Source of the DNA: Bryobacterales bacterium F-183
Lineage (GTDB): Bacteria > Acidobacteriota > Terriglobia > Bryobacterales > Bryobacteraceae
Reading direction: 5' to 3'
Assembly (NCBI GenBank): GCA_016865505.2
Contig: AP025252.1
Coordinates: 5,230,137-5,294,136, forward strand
Length of the DNA: 64,000 bases
The notes under the pieces were generated by a model that saw nothing but the letters and a program-made list of their open reading frames with translations, was not told the DNA's origin and did not search any database. Position numbers and translations under genes: made by a program. Each line of letters starts with the position of its first letter. The first letter of the stretch is position 1. Below, one piece after another: positions 49,608-60,870 of this stretch.

Positions 49608-50201
49608 TTACAAACTGACTGGGGTGCCGACGGGGAGCTCGTCCAGGTCCAGCCAGCCCTGGCATCCACCGTTTTGCACAAACATCACAGTGTCGACGAT
49701 GAAGGACTTGGGCAGCCGGAACTCGTCCCAACGCTCGCGCGCCAGTGCAAATTTCGCTTCGTCCACGTCGTTCACCACCACAGGACCCTGTGCAAGCGTG
49801 ACGTGTGGATGATACGGATAGGGCTCGTTGTAGTGCAGCGGACCGATGTTCAATTCGCGATGGATGGCGAGCAGTTCTTCCCGGCCCTGCAGAAGCTCCA
49901 GGTAAATGACGCGGGTGGCCTTGAAGATGGACACCGCACCAAGTTCCACGCGGAAGGGCGTGAACTGGGGCATCGCGCGGCGGAGCTGTTCCTGCGCAGG
50001 ACCCGGAGGGCCGTGCAGCGGGCGTGGAGGCAGAAGGGTTACGTGCGAACGGGCAGAACAGTCAGGCACCAGTTCGGTTCTCAGCAGGTCGAGGAACCCG
50101 CCAAGTGCCCCGGGCAGGTAACACACCAGGGCAAATTCGTCTTTAGGACCAGTCAACGTCTGACTAGGCGGCCCCGGCTCGGGAGCCTCCAGCTTCGTCA
50201 T
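49608..50201 (-). CDS. 2H phosphoesterase / 2'-5' RNA ligase-like protein
   Basis: 197 residues. Two HxTx motifs, SHVTLLPPRP and HPHVTLAQG, are the catalytic pairs of the 2H phosphoesterase fold, and the spacing fits the LigT group. These enzymes act on 2',3'-cyclic phosphates or 2'-5' linked RNA; the natural substrate is unknown. ATG 50201. The gene is preceded on the same strand by a short hypothetical gene with a 51-base gap. Confidence 0.88.
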   Translation of the reverse strand: MTKLEAPEPGPPSQTLTGPKDEFALVCYLPGALGGFLDLLRTELVPDCSARSHVTLLPPRPLHGPPGPAQEQLRRAMPQFTPFRVELGAVSIFKATRVIYLELLQGREELLAIHRELNIGPLHYNEPYPYHPHVTLAQGPVVVNDVDEAKFALARERWDEFRLPKSFIVDTVMFVQNGGCQGWLDLDELPVGTPVSL

Positions 50202-50252
50202 ATTGCAATGCTATTGTAGCCGAAATCTATACGCAGAACCCGGCGCCAGGCT

Positions 50253-50582
50253 TTACAAAGAAGCAGCACCAGTACTAGGTGGAACGTTCAGCAATTCGCC
50301 TGGGACTTTCACTTCCGGCACCACCCACTCGGCAGGTTCAAACCCGACAAACTTGATGATTCGGACCTCACCATTCTCTTCGGCCAAAACATCGCCCACC
50401 GCGAGTTCCTGTTCCGTCCCTTTGAGCGCAAACCAGGCGGCGTACGGGGTTGGGGCCTCGACGGTAGTGGTATTTTCTTCGTAATCCTTCGCCTTGATCT
50501 TGGCAACACCACTCATATGGGGCAACTGGCGGAACTGCGCGCGAAGGCTGTCTTTCAGCCGGAAGATACGATACAAGGCCAT
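50253..50582 (-). CDS. Hypothetical protein, conserved small beta domain
   Basis: 109 residues from ATG 50582 (MALYRIFRLKDSLRAQF); AGGTG lies about 8 bases upstream. A GTG at 50594 is less likely. The sequence reads as a basic N-terminal helix then a beta-rich part (VEAPTPYAAWFALKGTEQELAVGDVLAEENGEVRIIKFVGFEPAEWVVP). I do not recognise the family. The gene is transcribed with the phosphoesterase and the oxidase. Confidence 0.7.
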   Translation of the reverse strand: MALYRIFRLKDSLRAQFRQLPHMSGVAKIKAKDYEENTTTVEAPTPYAAWFALKGTEQELAVGDVLAEENGEVRIIKFVGFEPAEWVVPEVKVPGELLNVPPSTGAASL

Positions 50583-50611
50583 AAACGTTTTCACCTGTTA
50601 TTGTCGCGCAC

Positions 50612-52207
50612 TTACGCCTTCAAGATCGCCTTTGCCGCGTTGTAACCCGGAGCGCCCATCACGCCGCCGCCCGGATGCGCGCCGGAACCGCACAGATACA
50701 GCCCTGGAACCGGCATCGCGTACCTGGCGCTACCGGCCATGGGACGCATCATGAACATCTGGTCAACACTCATTTCGCCGTGGAAGATGTTGCCGCCGGT
50801 GATGCCAAAGCGGCGTTCGAGGTCGAGCGGGGTGAGCACCTGCCGGTGTTCGACGATCGACTTGATGTTCGGGCAGTACTCTTCGATGATGTCGAGCACG
50901 CGGTCTCCAAACGGTTCGCGGAGGTCGTCCCAGTTCCCTTCCCGCAAGGTGTACGGCGCGTACTGCAGGAAGATGCCCATGATGTGCTTGCCTTTGGGGG
51001 CGAGCGAGGGGTCGTAAATCGTGGGGATGGTCATTTCCAGCAGCGGGGATTGCGACGGGCGGCCGTACTTGGCGTCATCCCAAGCTTTTTCGACGTAGTC
51101 CATGTTGGGGCAAATGTGCATGGTCGCGCCGTGGTGCGGCATGGGTTCGCCAGGTTTGGTGCTGGGGTATGCCTTGAACTCCGGCAGGCCGTTGAGGGCG
51201 AGGTTGATCTTGCAGGACGTGCCTTCGCTGCGGAACTGGCGGATGCCGGTGAGGAAGTCCGCAGGCAGATCCGCGGGGTCCATCATCTGCAGGAAGGTAC
51301 GCTTGGGGTCGCAATTGCTGGCGACGATCTTAGCTTCAATCTCGTCGCCATTGGCGAGCACGACACCCGCCGCGCGGCCGTTGCGGACCAGGATCTTGGC
51401 GACGTCGACGCCCGTGCGGATTTCCGCGCCTGCCGCTTTGGCGGAGGCAGCCATCGCGTCGGCAACCTTGCCCATACCGCCGCGTACAAAGCCCCACAAG
51501 CCGCGATGTCCGCCCACGCCGCCCATGCAGTGGTGCAGCAGAATGTAGGCAGTTCCGGGCGATCTTGGACCACCATTGGCCCCGATTACGCCATCAGTGG
51601 CCAGGGTGACTTTGATTTCCGGTGACTCGAACCACTCATCAAGAAAGTCCGACGCGCTTTGGGTGAAGACCTTCACCAAGCCGGTGAGTTCTGCGCGGCC
51701 AAGCCCTTTCACTTTGCCGAGGAGTTTCAAATAGTCCGCGTACTCGCCGAGGCGGCGGGGCGGGAACTCGGGCGGCGTTTCGAGCAGCAACGATTCCGCT
51801 ACGATCGCGAGCTTTTCCAGATGGTCTTCAAAGCGCGGGAAGGCTTCGGCGTCTTTTTTGGAAAACTTGGCGATCTCGGCGAGCGTTTTTTCGCGGCTCT
51901 GCCAGAAGAAGAGGTGCCGTCCGTCGGGGTAGGGCGAGAAAAACGACGGATCTTTGGGGTCGACGTGATAGCCGTAGCGGGGGAGTTCGAGGTCCTCGAT
52001 GATGCGTTGCTGCAGCAGGCTATTCAAGTAAGCGCCGGTGGACACGCGGTACCCTGGCCAAATTTCTTCGGTCACGGCACAGCCGCCCACCACCTCACGG
52101 CGCTCCAATACAAGCACGCGGCGCTTGGCTTTGGAAAGGTAAGCAGCGGTGACCAACCCGTTGTGGCCACCGCCAACAATCACGACATCGTAGACAGTGC
52201 GGGACAT
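50612..52207 (-). CDS. PYROXD2/phytoene-desaturase-like FAD oxidoreductase
   Basis: 531 residues. The dinucleotide motif VVIVGGGHNGLVTAAYLSK and the NAD(P)-binding-like DHRAVVVGG-equivalent LVLERREVVGGCAV are N-terminal; the C-terminal LYLCGSGAHPGGGVMGAPGYNAAKAIL is the family signature. This group of CrtI-like proteins is widespread, with a poorly known role; carotenoid desaturation is not implied. ATG 52207. The following gene begins 18 bases after its stop. Confidence 0.9.
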   Translation of the reverse strand: MSRTVYDVVIVGGGHNGLVTAAYLSKAKRRVLVLERREVVGGCAVTEEIWPGYRVSTGAYLNSLLQQRIIEDLELPRYGYHVDPKDPSFFSPYPDGRHLFFWQSREKTLAEIAKFSKKDAEAFPRFEDHLEKLAIVAESLLLETPPEFPPRRLGEYADYLKLLGKVKGLGRAELTGLVKVFTQSASDFLDEWFESPEIKVTLATDGVIGANGGPRSPGTAYILLHHCMGGVGGHRGLWGFVRGGMGKVADAMAASAKAAGAEIRTGVDVAKILVRNGRAAGVVLANGDEIEAKIVASNCDPKRTFLQMMDPADLPADFLTGIRQFRSEGTSCKINLALNGLPEFKAYPSTKPGEPMPHHGATMHICPNMDYVEKAWDDAKYGRPSQSPLLEMTIPTIYDPSLAPKGKHIMGIFLQYAPYTLREGNWDDLREPFGDRVLDIIEEYCPNIKSIVEHRQVLTPLDLERRFGITGGNIFHGEMSVDQMFMMRPMAGSARYAMPVPGLYLCGSGAHPGGGVMGAPGYNAAKAILKA

Positions 52208-52243
52208 TGTTTGGCGTGTCCCATTATCGCCTGTGGGCGCAAA

Positions 52244-52696
52244 TTATCGCGACGATTTGTCGGTGGGCGCGGCACTGGCCGTTTCGGTTGTGGGAGCCGA
52301 AGCCGGCGCGGGCTTGGGTACAGTGGCGGTTACCTCCACCTTGTCTGGAGGCGTAGGCAGTTCTTCCACTTGCACATAAGCAGGTTGTTCGAGGTAGGTC
52401 GGCGTCTCACCCGCGGTCAGAAACAGCAGTTGGTGCCGTCCTGGCTTGATGAACGGGGGGATCCGAAGCTTGATGGTAGTGGAGGTCTGCTCGAGAACCT
52501 TCACCTTCAGGTCAAAACGGTGGTCTGTGAGGTAAACCTCGTCCACCTTCTCTTTGTGTAGACTGACTCCGGTCACCACCAGCACCGTACCAGGCTTGCC
52601 AGATTTCGGCTCCATTTTATCCACTTGGGGAGCCGCCATCTCGCCAGCCCAGCTGAGCTGGGTGAGCACGGAGGCGAAAACCAGAAACGACGTCAT
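52244..52696 (-). CDS. Secreted IPT/TIG-domain protein
   Basis: 150 residues from ATG 52696 (MTSFLVFASVLTQLSWA), preceded by GGAGG. A signal peptide is followed by a single IPT/TIG immunoglobulin-like domain: VDKMEPKSGKPGTVLVVTGVSL, VYLTDHRFDLKVKVLEQTSTTIKLRIPPF. The tail is Pro/Thr/Ala-rich. Such domains occur in adhesins and cell-surface transporters. The open frame to 52912 covers a promoter-like region and is rejected. A TATATT (minus strand, near 52715-52722) may be its -10. Confidence 0.82.
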   Translation of the reverse strand: MTSFLVFASVLTQLSWAGEMAAPQVDKMEPKSGKPGTVLVVTGVSLHKEKVDEVYLTDHRFDLKVKVLEQTSTTIKLRIPPFIKPGRHQLLFLTAGETPTYLEQPAYVQVEELPTPPDKVEVTATVPKPAPASAPTTETASAAPTDKSSR

Positions 52697-52853
52697 TGGC
52701 GTCTTGCCTCCAATTAGGAATATAAGCCGTTCCCTGGCAGGTTGAAATGCGGCGGGAGCCTTAGTCCTCCTTAGGGATTGCAGTAGTCCGGCTACAAAAC
52801 GTTGTGCACAAGGCATCAGGCAACAAGAACGGGGGGAAGTGGATCTTAGCAGT

Positions 52854-53132
52854 ATGCCTTGCCTGGTTCTTGCCATCGTCCTGTTCTTCCCTAGACTTGC
52901 CCTCTTTGTCATGTGGCTTTTTTCGAGCTATCTCGATAAGCCGTTTGCCGGAAACCTGCTGGTGCTGATTCTGGGATTCCTTTTCTTGCCGCTCACCACG
53001 ATCGTCTATGCCTGGGAGATCAACAATGGAATGCCGACCAGCGGCATCAACCTGCTGTGGTTGCTGATCGCCGTGCTGATCGACTTGGGCAGCCTGGGCG
53101 GCGGTGCGCGTAGCCGGCGCATCCGGGATTAG
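52854..53132 (+). CDS. Small two-to-three helix membrane protein
   Basis: 92 residues from ATG 52854 (MPCLVLAIVLFFPRLALFV). A GTG at 52839 in frame is possible. Three hydrophobic helices (one with SSYLDKPFAGNLLVLILGFLFLPLTTIVYAWEI) end in a short basic tail (GGGARSRRIRD). The start MPCLV and the LTTIVYAW segment resemble small membrane proteins of unknown function that I have seen in Actinobacteria. Divergent from the IPT gene. Confidence 0.75.
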   Translation: MPCLVLAIVLFFPRLALFVMWLFSSYLDKPFAGNLLVLILGFLFLPLTTIVYAWEINNGMPTSGINLLWLLIAVLIDLGSLGGGARSRRIRD

Positions 53133-53184
53133 CGGAACGGATTGCTACAATACCGTTTCCGTAAGGTCCTCAAGGAAAGTCAGA

Positions 53185-54567
53185 ATGAATCTATTTCAGC
53201 GACAGCTCACGGTGGCGGGCCTAGTGTTCACCCTCACAGCCCCCACCGTACCCGCGCAGCAGCAGCAAGCTGACGCGGCACTCATCGCCAAGGCCAAGGG
53301 CATCCACGACCGTGTCCTGAAGCTCGACACCCACGACGATATCGATCCGGCGAACTTTACACCCGAATGTAACTACCTGAAGCGTCTGACGACGCAGGTG
53401 AACCTGCCCAAGATGGTGGAAGGCGACATGGACGTCGCGTTCTTTATCGTTTACGTCGGGCAGGGCCTGCGTACGCCGGAAGCGTACGACGACGCCTACA
53501 AACAGGCCATCGAGAAGTTCGAAGCCATCCATCGCTTTACCGAAAAGATCGCGCCGGACGTGATGGGTCTGGCGTTGACGCCAGACGACGTTCGCCGTCT
53601 GCACAAGCAGGGCAAGCGCATCGCGGTGATCGGGGTGGAGAACAGCTACCCGATCGGCACCGATATCAAGCGCGTGAAAGAGTTTTACGATCGCGGCGGC
53701 CGCTATATGTCGCTGGCGCACAACGGCAACAGCCAGTTTGCCGACTCGAACACCGGTGAAGCGCAGGGGTACCTGTACAACAACGGGCTGTCCGATCTGG
53801 GACGCCAGGTGATTGCCGAGATGAACAAGCTGGGCATGATGGTGGACCTGTCGCATCCGTCGAAAGGCGCGAATCTGGAAGCGATCAAGTTGTCGAAGGC
53901 GCCGGTGATCGCGTCGCACTCGAGCGTACGTGCGCTGGCCGACCACAGCCGCAACATGGACGACGAACAGTTGCTGGCCCTGAAGAAGAACGGCGGCGTG
54001 ATCCAGATCGTCGGCTTCGCGTCGTACTTGAAAGTGGATTCGAAGGAACGTACGGCAGCGCTGGCCAAGCTTCGTGAGGATCTGGGACTGGGCGGCGGTG
54101 GCCGTGCGGGACAGGGTCCGCAGTTCCGGCGTCCGACGGGTGCGAATCGCACCTGCCCGGTGGAAGAGCCCGGTAGCGCCACGACGGCAACAGCCAGTCA
54201 GCCGCGTCGTGGCGGCGGCGGCGGCGGCTTCCTGAACATGCTGCCTCCGGACGTACGCGAGAAGTACGTGAAGGGCATGGCGGAAGTGGACGCGAAGTAT
54301 CCGCCCGCGCCTCGCGCCAATGTGAAGGACATGGTGGACCACATCGACTACGCGGTGAAGCTGATCGGCATCGACCATGTGGGCATCTCGTCGGACTTTG
54401 ACGGCGGTGGCGGCATCGACGGCTGGGATTCGGCTGCCGAGGCGTTCAACGTGACGTTGGAGCTGGTACGTCGCGGGTACACGGAAGAGCAGATCGGCAA
54501 GCTGTGGAGCGGCAATCTGCTGCGCGTGTGGAGCGACGTCGAAAAGGTCGCGAAGAAGCTGAAGTAG
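53185..54567 (+). CDS. Membrane dipeptidase (renal dipeptidase family) with glycine-rich insertion
   Basis: 460 residues from ATG 53185, preceded by AAGGAAAG. The signal peptide MNLFQRQLTVAGLVFTLTAPTVPA is followed by the amidohydrolase-like barrel: LDTHDDIDP (zinc ligands), IGVENSYPIGT, SLAHNGNSQFADS, DLSHPS and IASHSSVRALADHSRNM, then GIDHVGISSDFDGGGG. Between the two last blocks (residues about 310-380) lies a Gly/Arg/Pro-rich insert (GLGGGGRAGQ, RRGGGGGGFLNM) that is not part of the normal domain. The zinc dipeptidase cleaves dipeptides at the cell surface or in the periplasm. It is followed by a strong hairpin terminator. Confidence 0.93.
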   Translation: MNLFQRQLTVAGLVFTLTAPTVPAQQQQADAALIAKAKGIHDRVLKLDTHDDIDPANFTPECNYLKRLTTQVNLPKMVEGDMDVAFFIVYVGQGLRTPEAYDDAYKQAIEKFEAIHRFTEKIAPDVMGLALTPDDVRRLHKQGKRIAVIGVENSYPIGTDIKRVKEFYDRGGRYMSLAHNGNSQFADSNTGEAQGYLYNNGLSDLGRQVIAEMNKLGMMVDLSHPSKGANLEAIKLSKAPVIASHSSVRALADHSRNMDDEQLLALKKNGGVIQIVGFASYLKVDSKERTAALAKLREDLGLGGGGRAGQGPQFRRPTGANRTCPVEEPGSATTATASQPRRGGGGGGFLNMLPPDVREKYVKGMAEVDAKYPPAPRANVKDMVDHIDYAVKLIGIDHVGISSDFDGGGGIDGWDSAAEAFNVTLELVRRGYTEEQIGKLWSGNLLRVWSDVEKVAKKLK

Positions 54568-54574
54568 TTCCGGT

Positions 54575-54608
54575 AAGGGTCGCAGGCGTTGATTGCCGCG
54601 GCCCTTTT
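54575..54608 (+). terminator. Factor-independent terminator after the dipeptidase gene
   Basis: A stem AAGGGTCGC with GCGGCCCTT (one wobble), extended by GGC/GCC around GTTGATT, is followed by TTTTCG. It lies about 7 bases after the stop and is the most canonical terminator in the window. Confidence 0.75.
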
Positions 54609-54637
54609 CGTTGTACGGATGATATTCTTGAGTTGCT

Positions 54638-54895
54638 ATGGCTCTTGCCACGCATCGCTATGTCGTTTCGAACGCTGCCATCCTGGGCGGTGAGCCGGTT
54701 ATCGACGGGACGCGTACTCCGGTACGAGCGATTGTGGAATTGTGGCGCGGCGGGGCAGCGCCCGAAGAGATCCTGCTGGACCTTCCTCATCTGACGCTCG
54801 CGCAGGTGTTTGACGCGCTCAGTTACTACGCAGACAACACGCACGAGATTAACAATCACATCGAAGCGAATCGGGTTCCGGAATCGGCAAAGTGA
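54638..54895 (+). CDS. DUF433 protein, probable antitoxin
   Basis: 85 residues. The core RYVVSNAAILGGEPVIDGTRTPVRAIVELWRGGAAPEEILLDLPHLTLAQVFDALSYY is the DUF433 helix-turn-helix-like domain (GxPxIxGTR motif). DUF433 proteins are commonly encoded just before PIN-like DUF5615 proteins, and that is the case here, with the two genes overlapping by ATGA-type 4 bases. ATG 54638. Confidence 0.92.
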   Translation: MALATHRYVVSNAAILGGEPVIDGTRTPVRAIVELWRGGAAPEEILLDLPHLTLAQVFDALSYYADNTHEINNHIEANRVPESAK

Positions 54896-55239
54896 GTGGG
54901 CTCTTTGCTCGCTTGTATTTTGACGAGGATGTCAGCGTCCGCGTGGCTGCAACGGTGGCGGCACGTGGGTTCGATACGTTAACCACGGTCCAGGCTGCCC
55001 GCCGAGGCGCTTCCGACGCCGAGCAACTCGCCTTTGCCACCACGGAACATAGAGTTCTTGTTACTCACAACCGCCGCGATTTTGAGTACTTGGCAGCAGA
55101 ATATTTCACTCACGAGCGCCGGCATTCGGGGCTGATCATTGCAGTCCGTCGGCCACCGCAGGAGCTTAGTTTGCGTTTGCTAGCCGTCTTGAATCAGAAC
55201 ACATCAGATGAATTGGTGAACCAGACACTGTACATCTAG
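54892..55239 (+). CDS. DUF5615 PIN-like protein, probable toxin
   Basis: 115 residues from GTG 54892. FDEDVSVRVAATVAARGFDTLTTVQAARRGASDAEQLAFA carries the first acidic residues and VLVTHNRRDFEYLAAEY the later ones, the pattern of DUF5615, a group of PIN-like nucleases. As partner of the DUF433 protein it is a likely type II toxin; activity is inferred. The gene is tail to tail with an AbrB-type antitoxin gene 23 bases further on. Confidence 0.9.
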   Translation: MSGLFARLYFDEDVSVRVAATVAARGFDTLTTVQAARRGASDAEQLAFATTEHRVLVTHNRRDFEYLAAEYFTHERRHSGLIIAVRRPPQELSLRLLAVLNQNTSDELVNQTLYI

Positions 55240-55262
55240 CGCGGCGACATCGGGTGCGACCT

Positions 55263-55487
55263 CTACTCCGCTAATCGACGGAATGCCCCTGCATAGCGAC
55301 TGTGCGCCTGCGCTTGCGCGTCTTCAAACTTCTGGCGGCGCGAGACCTTTGCTGGTTTCACGATCAATTGGACGCCGTCCGTACTGATATCCAACGGAGT
55401 GTCGGGATCGATCTTCAGCAGGTCGAGAATCGGCCGATCAATCACCAGCGCCAAGCTGTTGCCGTGCTTTGTCAGCTTTTTGGTCAT
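55263..55487 (-). CDS. Orphan AbrB/MazE-type antitoxin-like protein
   Basis: 74 residues. The N-terminal KKLTKHGNSLALVIDRPILDLLKIDPDTPLDISTDGVQLIV is the SpoVT/AbrB swapped-hairpin DNA-binding domain, and the helical C-terminus (RRQKFEDAQAQAHSRYAGAFRRL) is the toxin-binding type. No toxin gene follows on its strand; the next gene downstream is the DUF5615 gene on the other strand, tail to tail. Either a solitary regulator or the remnant of a lost pair. ATG 55487. Confidence 0.85.
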   Translation of the reverse strand: MTKKLTKHGNSLALVIDRPILDLLKIDPDTPLDISTDGVQLIVKPAKVSRRQKFEDAQAQAHSRYAGAFRRLAE

Positions 55488-55510
55488 CTATCCTCCGTAT
55501 ATCCAATGTA

Positions 55511-56677
55511 TCACCGGCTGCTTGCGCTGAGGACCGCGGCAAGCTGCTTCTTCAAACTCGACTCAAACGACGCGCGAGGTACGGCGATGGCACGGCGCAA
55601 GTCGTGATCGCGCAGCTCTTTCTTTGCGGCGTTCGGCATCAGGTTCGCAGCATCCTCAAACAGCTTGGGCGATGCCGTCTGCATGCCGGCGATCGCGCGG
55701 AAGTAACCCTGCTGGCCCGGGACCTTGCGACACCCGCGTACCAAGGCATCCAGGATCTCCGCGCGCTCCGCAGCATCGAAGTTGGGGAAACGCATCAAGG
55801 ACTCGCCCCACGCGTCGAGCAGCGGTCCCGGAGGACGCAACAGATCGGCGCTCTTGCGCAACGGCTTGATGCTGCGCAAGGGGTAATGCCGGTGCCCTTC
55901 TGCCGAAAGAATCTTCTTGTAAATCGCGGTGATCGGCTTGTAGCGGCCACCGTACGCCGCGCTGTTTTCGTGCGCGATGCGGGCGAAGCGGGCGCGCTGC
56001 TTTACCGTCGCCGTCTTCGATTCCCAAAAGCTGATGCCCTGGTCGAGGTCGCCCAGGTTGTGCGTGATGCTCATGGAAAGCGGGAACAGGTCGAGTTCCC
56101 TGCCCTTCATCGCGACGCAGGCGTGAAATACAGTGGCTTGGCGATCCAACTCGTCGTCGATCGCCGCTTCCACCTGCTCGGCAAGCTCGCTTTCTCCCAA
56201 TTGAAGCAGACGCCCCAGGGCTCCGGCAGCGACGCTGAACCATTCGCCATTGTGGCCGGACACCGGCGCGAGATCGCCCACCTTAGGACTCGGCGCCGAC
56301 ACGCCTTCGGTCGTCCAAGTGCGCATGGCGAACATCATGGCGGTCATGTTGCGCAGCGTTTGACGGTCGTGGGTGCGCTTCCACGCCAGCCCGCGGATCT
56401 TGCTGTCGACGTCAGTGGGTACGAAGGTGCCTACGGTGGTGTGGTGACAGGCCAGACAGAGCGCGAAGTAGTCTTCGAGATGCTCGTCGTCATCGGGGCG
56501 CGAGGCCCAGTCGATGGTTTCCGCCGCAGCCAGGACCTTGAGAAAGGCGCGGGGGCCTTCCAAGGCAAATGGCGCGATGCGGGTGAGCCCGGCGGGTACG
56601 GCGGGCAAAGGGTAAAGGAAAGGCGCTGTGTTGCGAACCTGCGCGAGCAGCGCCTCTGCAGAGATCCAGCCCGTCAA
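55511..56677 (-). CDS. Unrecognised protein with single CxxCH motif, coupled to cysK
   Basis: 388 residues from TTG 56677 (LTGWISAEALLAQVRNTAPFLYPLPAV), two bases after the cysK stop; the longer open frame overlaps cysK and is a shadow. It carries CLACHH at about residues 74-79, the form of a c-type haem site, but no signal peptide is visible, so haem attachment is doubtful and a metal or thiol role is as likely. The rest is helical (FPLSMSITHNLGDLDQGISFWESK, ATVKQRARFARIAHENSAAYGGRY). I do not recognise the family. Its place behind Rrf2 and cysK suggests a role in sulfur or redox metabolism. Confidence 0.75.
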   Translation of the reverse strand: MTGWISAEALLAQVRNTAPFLYPLPAVPAGLTRIAPFALEGPRAFLKVLAAAETIDWASRPDDDEHLEDYFALCLACHHTTVGTFVPTDVDSKIRGLAWKRTHDRQTLRNMTAMMFAMRTWTTEGVSAPSPKVGDLAPVSGHNGEWFSVAAGALGRLLQLGESELAEQVEAAIDDELDRQATVFHACVAMKGRELDLFPLSMSITHNLGDLDQGISFWESKTATVKQRARFARIAHENSAAYGGRYKPITAIYKKILSAEGHRHYPLRSIKPLRKSADLLRPPGPLLDAWGESLMRFPNFDAAERAEILDALVRGCRKVPGQQGYFRAIAGMQTASPKLFEDAANLMPNAAKKELRDHDLRRAIAVPRASFESSLKKQLAAVLSASSR

Positions 56678-56678
56678 G

Positions 56679-57632
56679 CTATTCGAACAGGCCTTCGTAG
56701 AGGACGGAGGTGAGGTAGCGTTCGCCGGAGTCCGGCAGCACGACGACGATGGTCTTGCCGGCGTTTTCCGGCTGCTTGGCAACGCGTACGGCAGCGGCCG
56801 CAGCGGCACCGCACGAAATACCGGCCAGGATGCCTTCCTCGCGGGCCAGGCGGCGGGCCATTTCGATCGACTCCTCGTTGGTGACCTGCTCGACCTTGTC
56901 GACAACCGTGAGGTCCAACGTGTCCGGTACGAAGCCGGCGCCGATGCCCTGGATCTTATGCGGACCGGGCTTCACGGCTTCGCCGCTCAGGGTCTGCGAG
57001 ATCACCGGGCTGTGTACCGGTTCCACGGCCACCGAAAGGATCGGTTTGTTGCGAACCTGCTTGAAGTAACGGGAGACGCCGGTGATCGTGCCGCCGGTGC
57101 CAACGCCGGACACAAAAATGTCCATCTTGCCGTCGAGGTCGTCCCAGATTTCGGGGCCGGTGGTTTTGACGTGTACGGCGGGATTTGCCGGGTTCTTGAA
57201 CTGCTGGAGCAGCACGTAGCGATCGGGGTCGCTGGAGGCGAGTTCTTCCGCCTTGGCGATGGCACCCTTCATGCCCAGCGGACCTTCGGTTAGTACGAGG
57301 TTCGCGCCGAGGGCCTTCAACACCTTGCGGCGTTCGAGCGACATGGTTTCGGGCATCGTGAGCGTGACGGGGTAGCCACGAGCCGCCGCGACGAAGGCCA
57401 GCGCGATGCCGGTGTTGCCGCTGGTGGGCTCGATGAGTTCCTTGCCGGGCTTCAGTACACCCCGCTCTTCGGCGTCCCAAATCATCGACGCGCCAATGCG
57501 GCACTTGACGGAGTAAGCCGGGTTGCGGCCTTCGATCTTGGCCCAGATGGTGGCCGGCGCGCCGTCGTGCACCCGATTCAGCTTGATCATCGGCGTACGG
57601 CCGATGCTTAACGAGTTGTCCTGAAAGGTCAT
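56679..57632 (-). CDS. cysK: Cysteine synthase (O-acetylserine sulfhydrylase)
   Basis: 317 residues from ATG 57632 ([21 protein letters not shown]). The PLP lysine is in [34 protein letters not shown] binds the substrate carboxylate and [14 protein letters not shown] the PLP phosphate. C-terminal [19 protein letters not shown] is the CysK/CysM end. The enzyme makes cysteine from O-acetylserine and sulfide. It directly follows the Rrf2 gene (stop-to-start gap 4 bases), which probably regulates it; sulfide would come from a siroheme reductase such as the one near 5.5-7.3 kb. Confidence 0.97.
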   Translation of the reverse strand: MTFQDNSLSIGRTPMIKLNRVHDGAPATIWAKIEGRNPAYSVKCRIGASMIWDAEERGVLKPGKELIEPTSGNTGIALAFVAAARGYPVTLTMPETMSLERRKVLKALGANLVLTEGPLGMKGAIAKAEELASSDPDRYVLLQQFKNPANPAVHVKTTGPEIWDDLDGKMDIFVSGVGTGGTITGVSRYFKQVRNKPILSVAVEPVHSPVISQTLSGEAVKPGPHKIQGIGAGFVPDTLDLTVVDKVEQVTNEESIEMARRLAREEGILAGISCGAAAAAAVRVAKQPENAGKTIVVVLPDSGERYLTSVLYEGLFE

Positions 57633-57636
57633 AGGT

Positions 57637-58056
57637 TTAGATATCCCAGTTCGGAACGTACTTCGATTGACGTTCTTTCCAGTCCCTTGCAAGTTCGGCA
57701 AAGGTGGTCTTGTCGATCACCTGCGCCATGGCCCCTTCTACACGGTCCCAAAACGACGCCAAGGGGCCGGATTTGGTCCGTTCGCTCTTGGTGGCTTTGG
57801 TGCCCTCCACATAGCGTAATACTTCTCCGACGGAGATTTGGTCGGCGGCGCGGGCCAGTAAGTAGCCGCCCTCCGCACCCCGTTTGGACTGTACGAAGCC
57901 GCCTTGTTTCAGATTGGCGAGGATGAGTTCGAGAAACTTCTGCGGGATGGCCTGGCGGCGGGCAATGTCGGCGATCTTGACAGGGTCTTGCGAGTCCTGC
58001 ACGGCGAGATCGAAGATGGCTTGCAGGGCGTATTCGCCCTTGACCGAAACGTTCAT
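57637..58056 (-). CDS. Rrf2-family transcription regulator, CymR-like
   Basis: 139 residues. The winged helix is [64 protein letters not shown], the Rrf2 signature. There are no cysteines at all, so it cannot hold the 2Fe-2S cluster of IscR; it is closer to CymR, the cysteine-metabolism repressor that needs CysK as partner. It lies directly upstream of cysK, which supports that reading. ATG 58056, with a -10-like TATAAT (58078-58083, minus strand) about 22 bases before it. Confidence 0.92.
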   Translation of the reverse strand: MNVSVKGEYALQAIFDLAVQDSQDPVKIADIARRQAIPQKFLELILANLKQGGFVQSKRGAEGGYLLARAADQISVGEVLRYVEGTKATKSERTKSGPLASFWDRVEGAMAQVIDKTTFAELARDWKERQSKYVPNWDI

Positions 58057-58077
58057 TCCCCAGTTTCCCTAGTGACA

Positions 58078-58083
58078 ATTATA
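58078..58083 (-). promoter_or_regulatory. -10-like element upstream of the Rrf2 gene
   Basis: TATAAT on the minus strand, 22-27 bases before the start. No clear -35. The flanking sequence contains two copies of an AATT plus CTAG block (minus-strand ACTAGGAATTG and ATTGTCACTAG) that could be an operator for the Rrf2 protein itself; this is a guess. Confidence 0.4.
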
Positions 58084-58186
58084 CATCAATTCCTAGTAAA
58101 CCAGGGGGATTTCAAATTTCCGGGTGAGAATTTGCGTTTCCGAAGGTGCTGCGTTAATCTAACAGACGTAGAGCACACCTAAGCCC

Positions 58187-58262
58187 GTCCCTATCGTCTA
58201 GGGGCCTAGGACATCGCCCTTTCACGGCGGTAACATGGGTTCGAATCCCATTAGGGACGCCA
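58187..58262 (+). tRNA. tRNA-Glu (anticodon TTC)
   Basis: 76 bases with encoded CCA. Acceptor arm GTCCCTA pairs with TAGGGAC; the anticodon loop is CTTTCAC, giving TTC; the T-loop is GGTTCGAATCC. The sequence is close to the bacterial consensus for tRNA-Glu. It lies between the divergent Rrf2 gene (58056) and the 3' end of a histidine kinase. The 130 bases on its left contain the Rrf2 promoter region and nothing else I can see. Confidence 0.97.
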
Positions 58263-58272
58263 AATTTCCCCT

Positions 58273-60819
<2,547 letters not shown>

Positions 60820-60870
60820 GTACGGTTCTTTTCGACCAGCGGGGATCGGTTTTTGAACCCAAAGAGGGGG

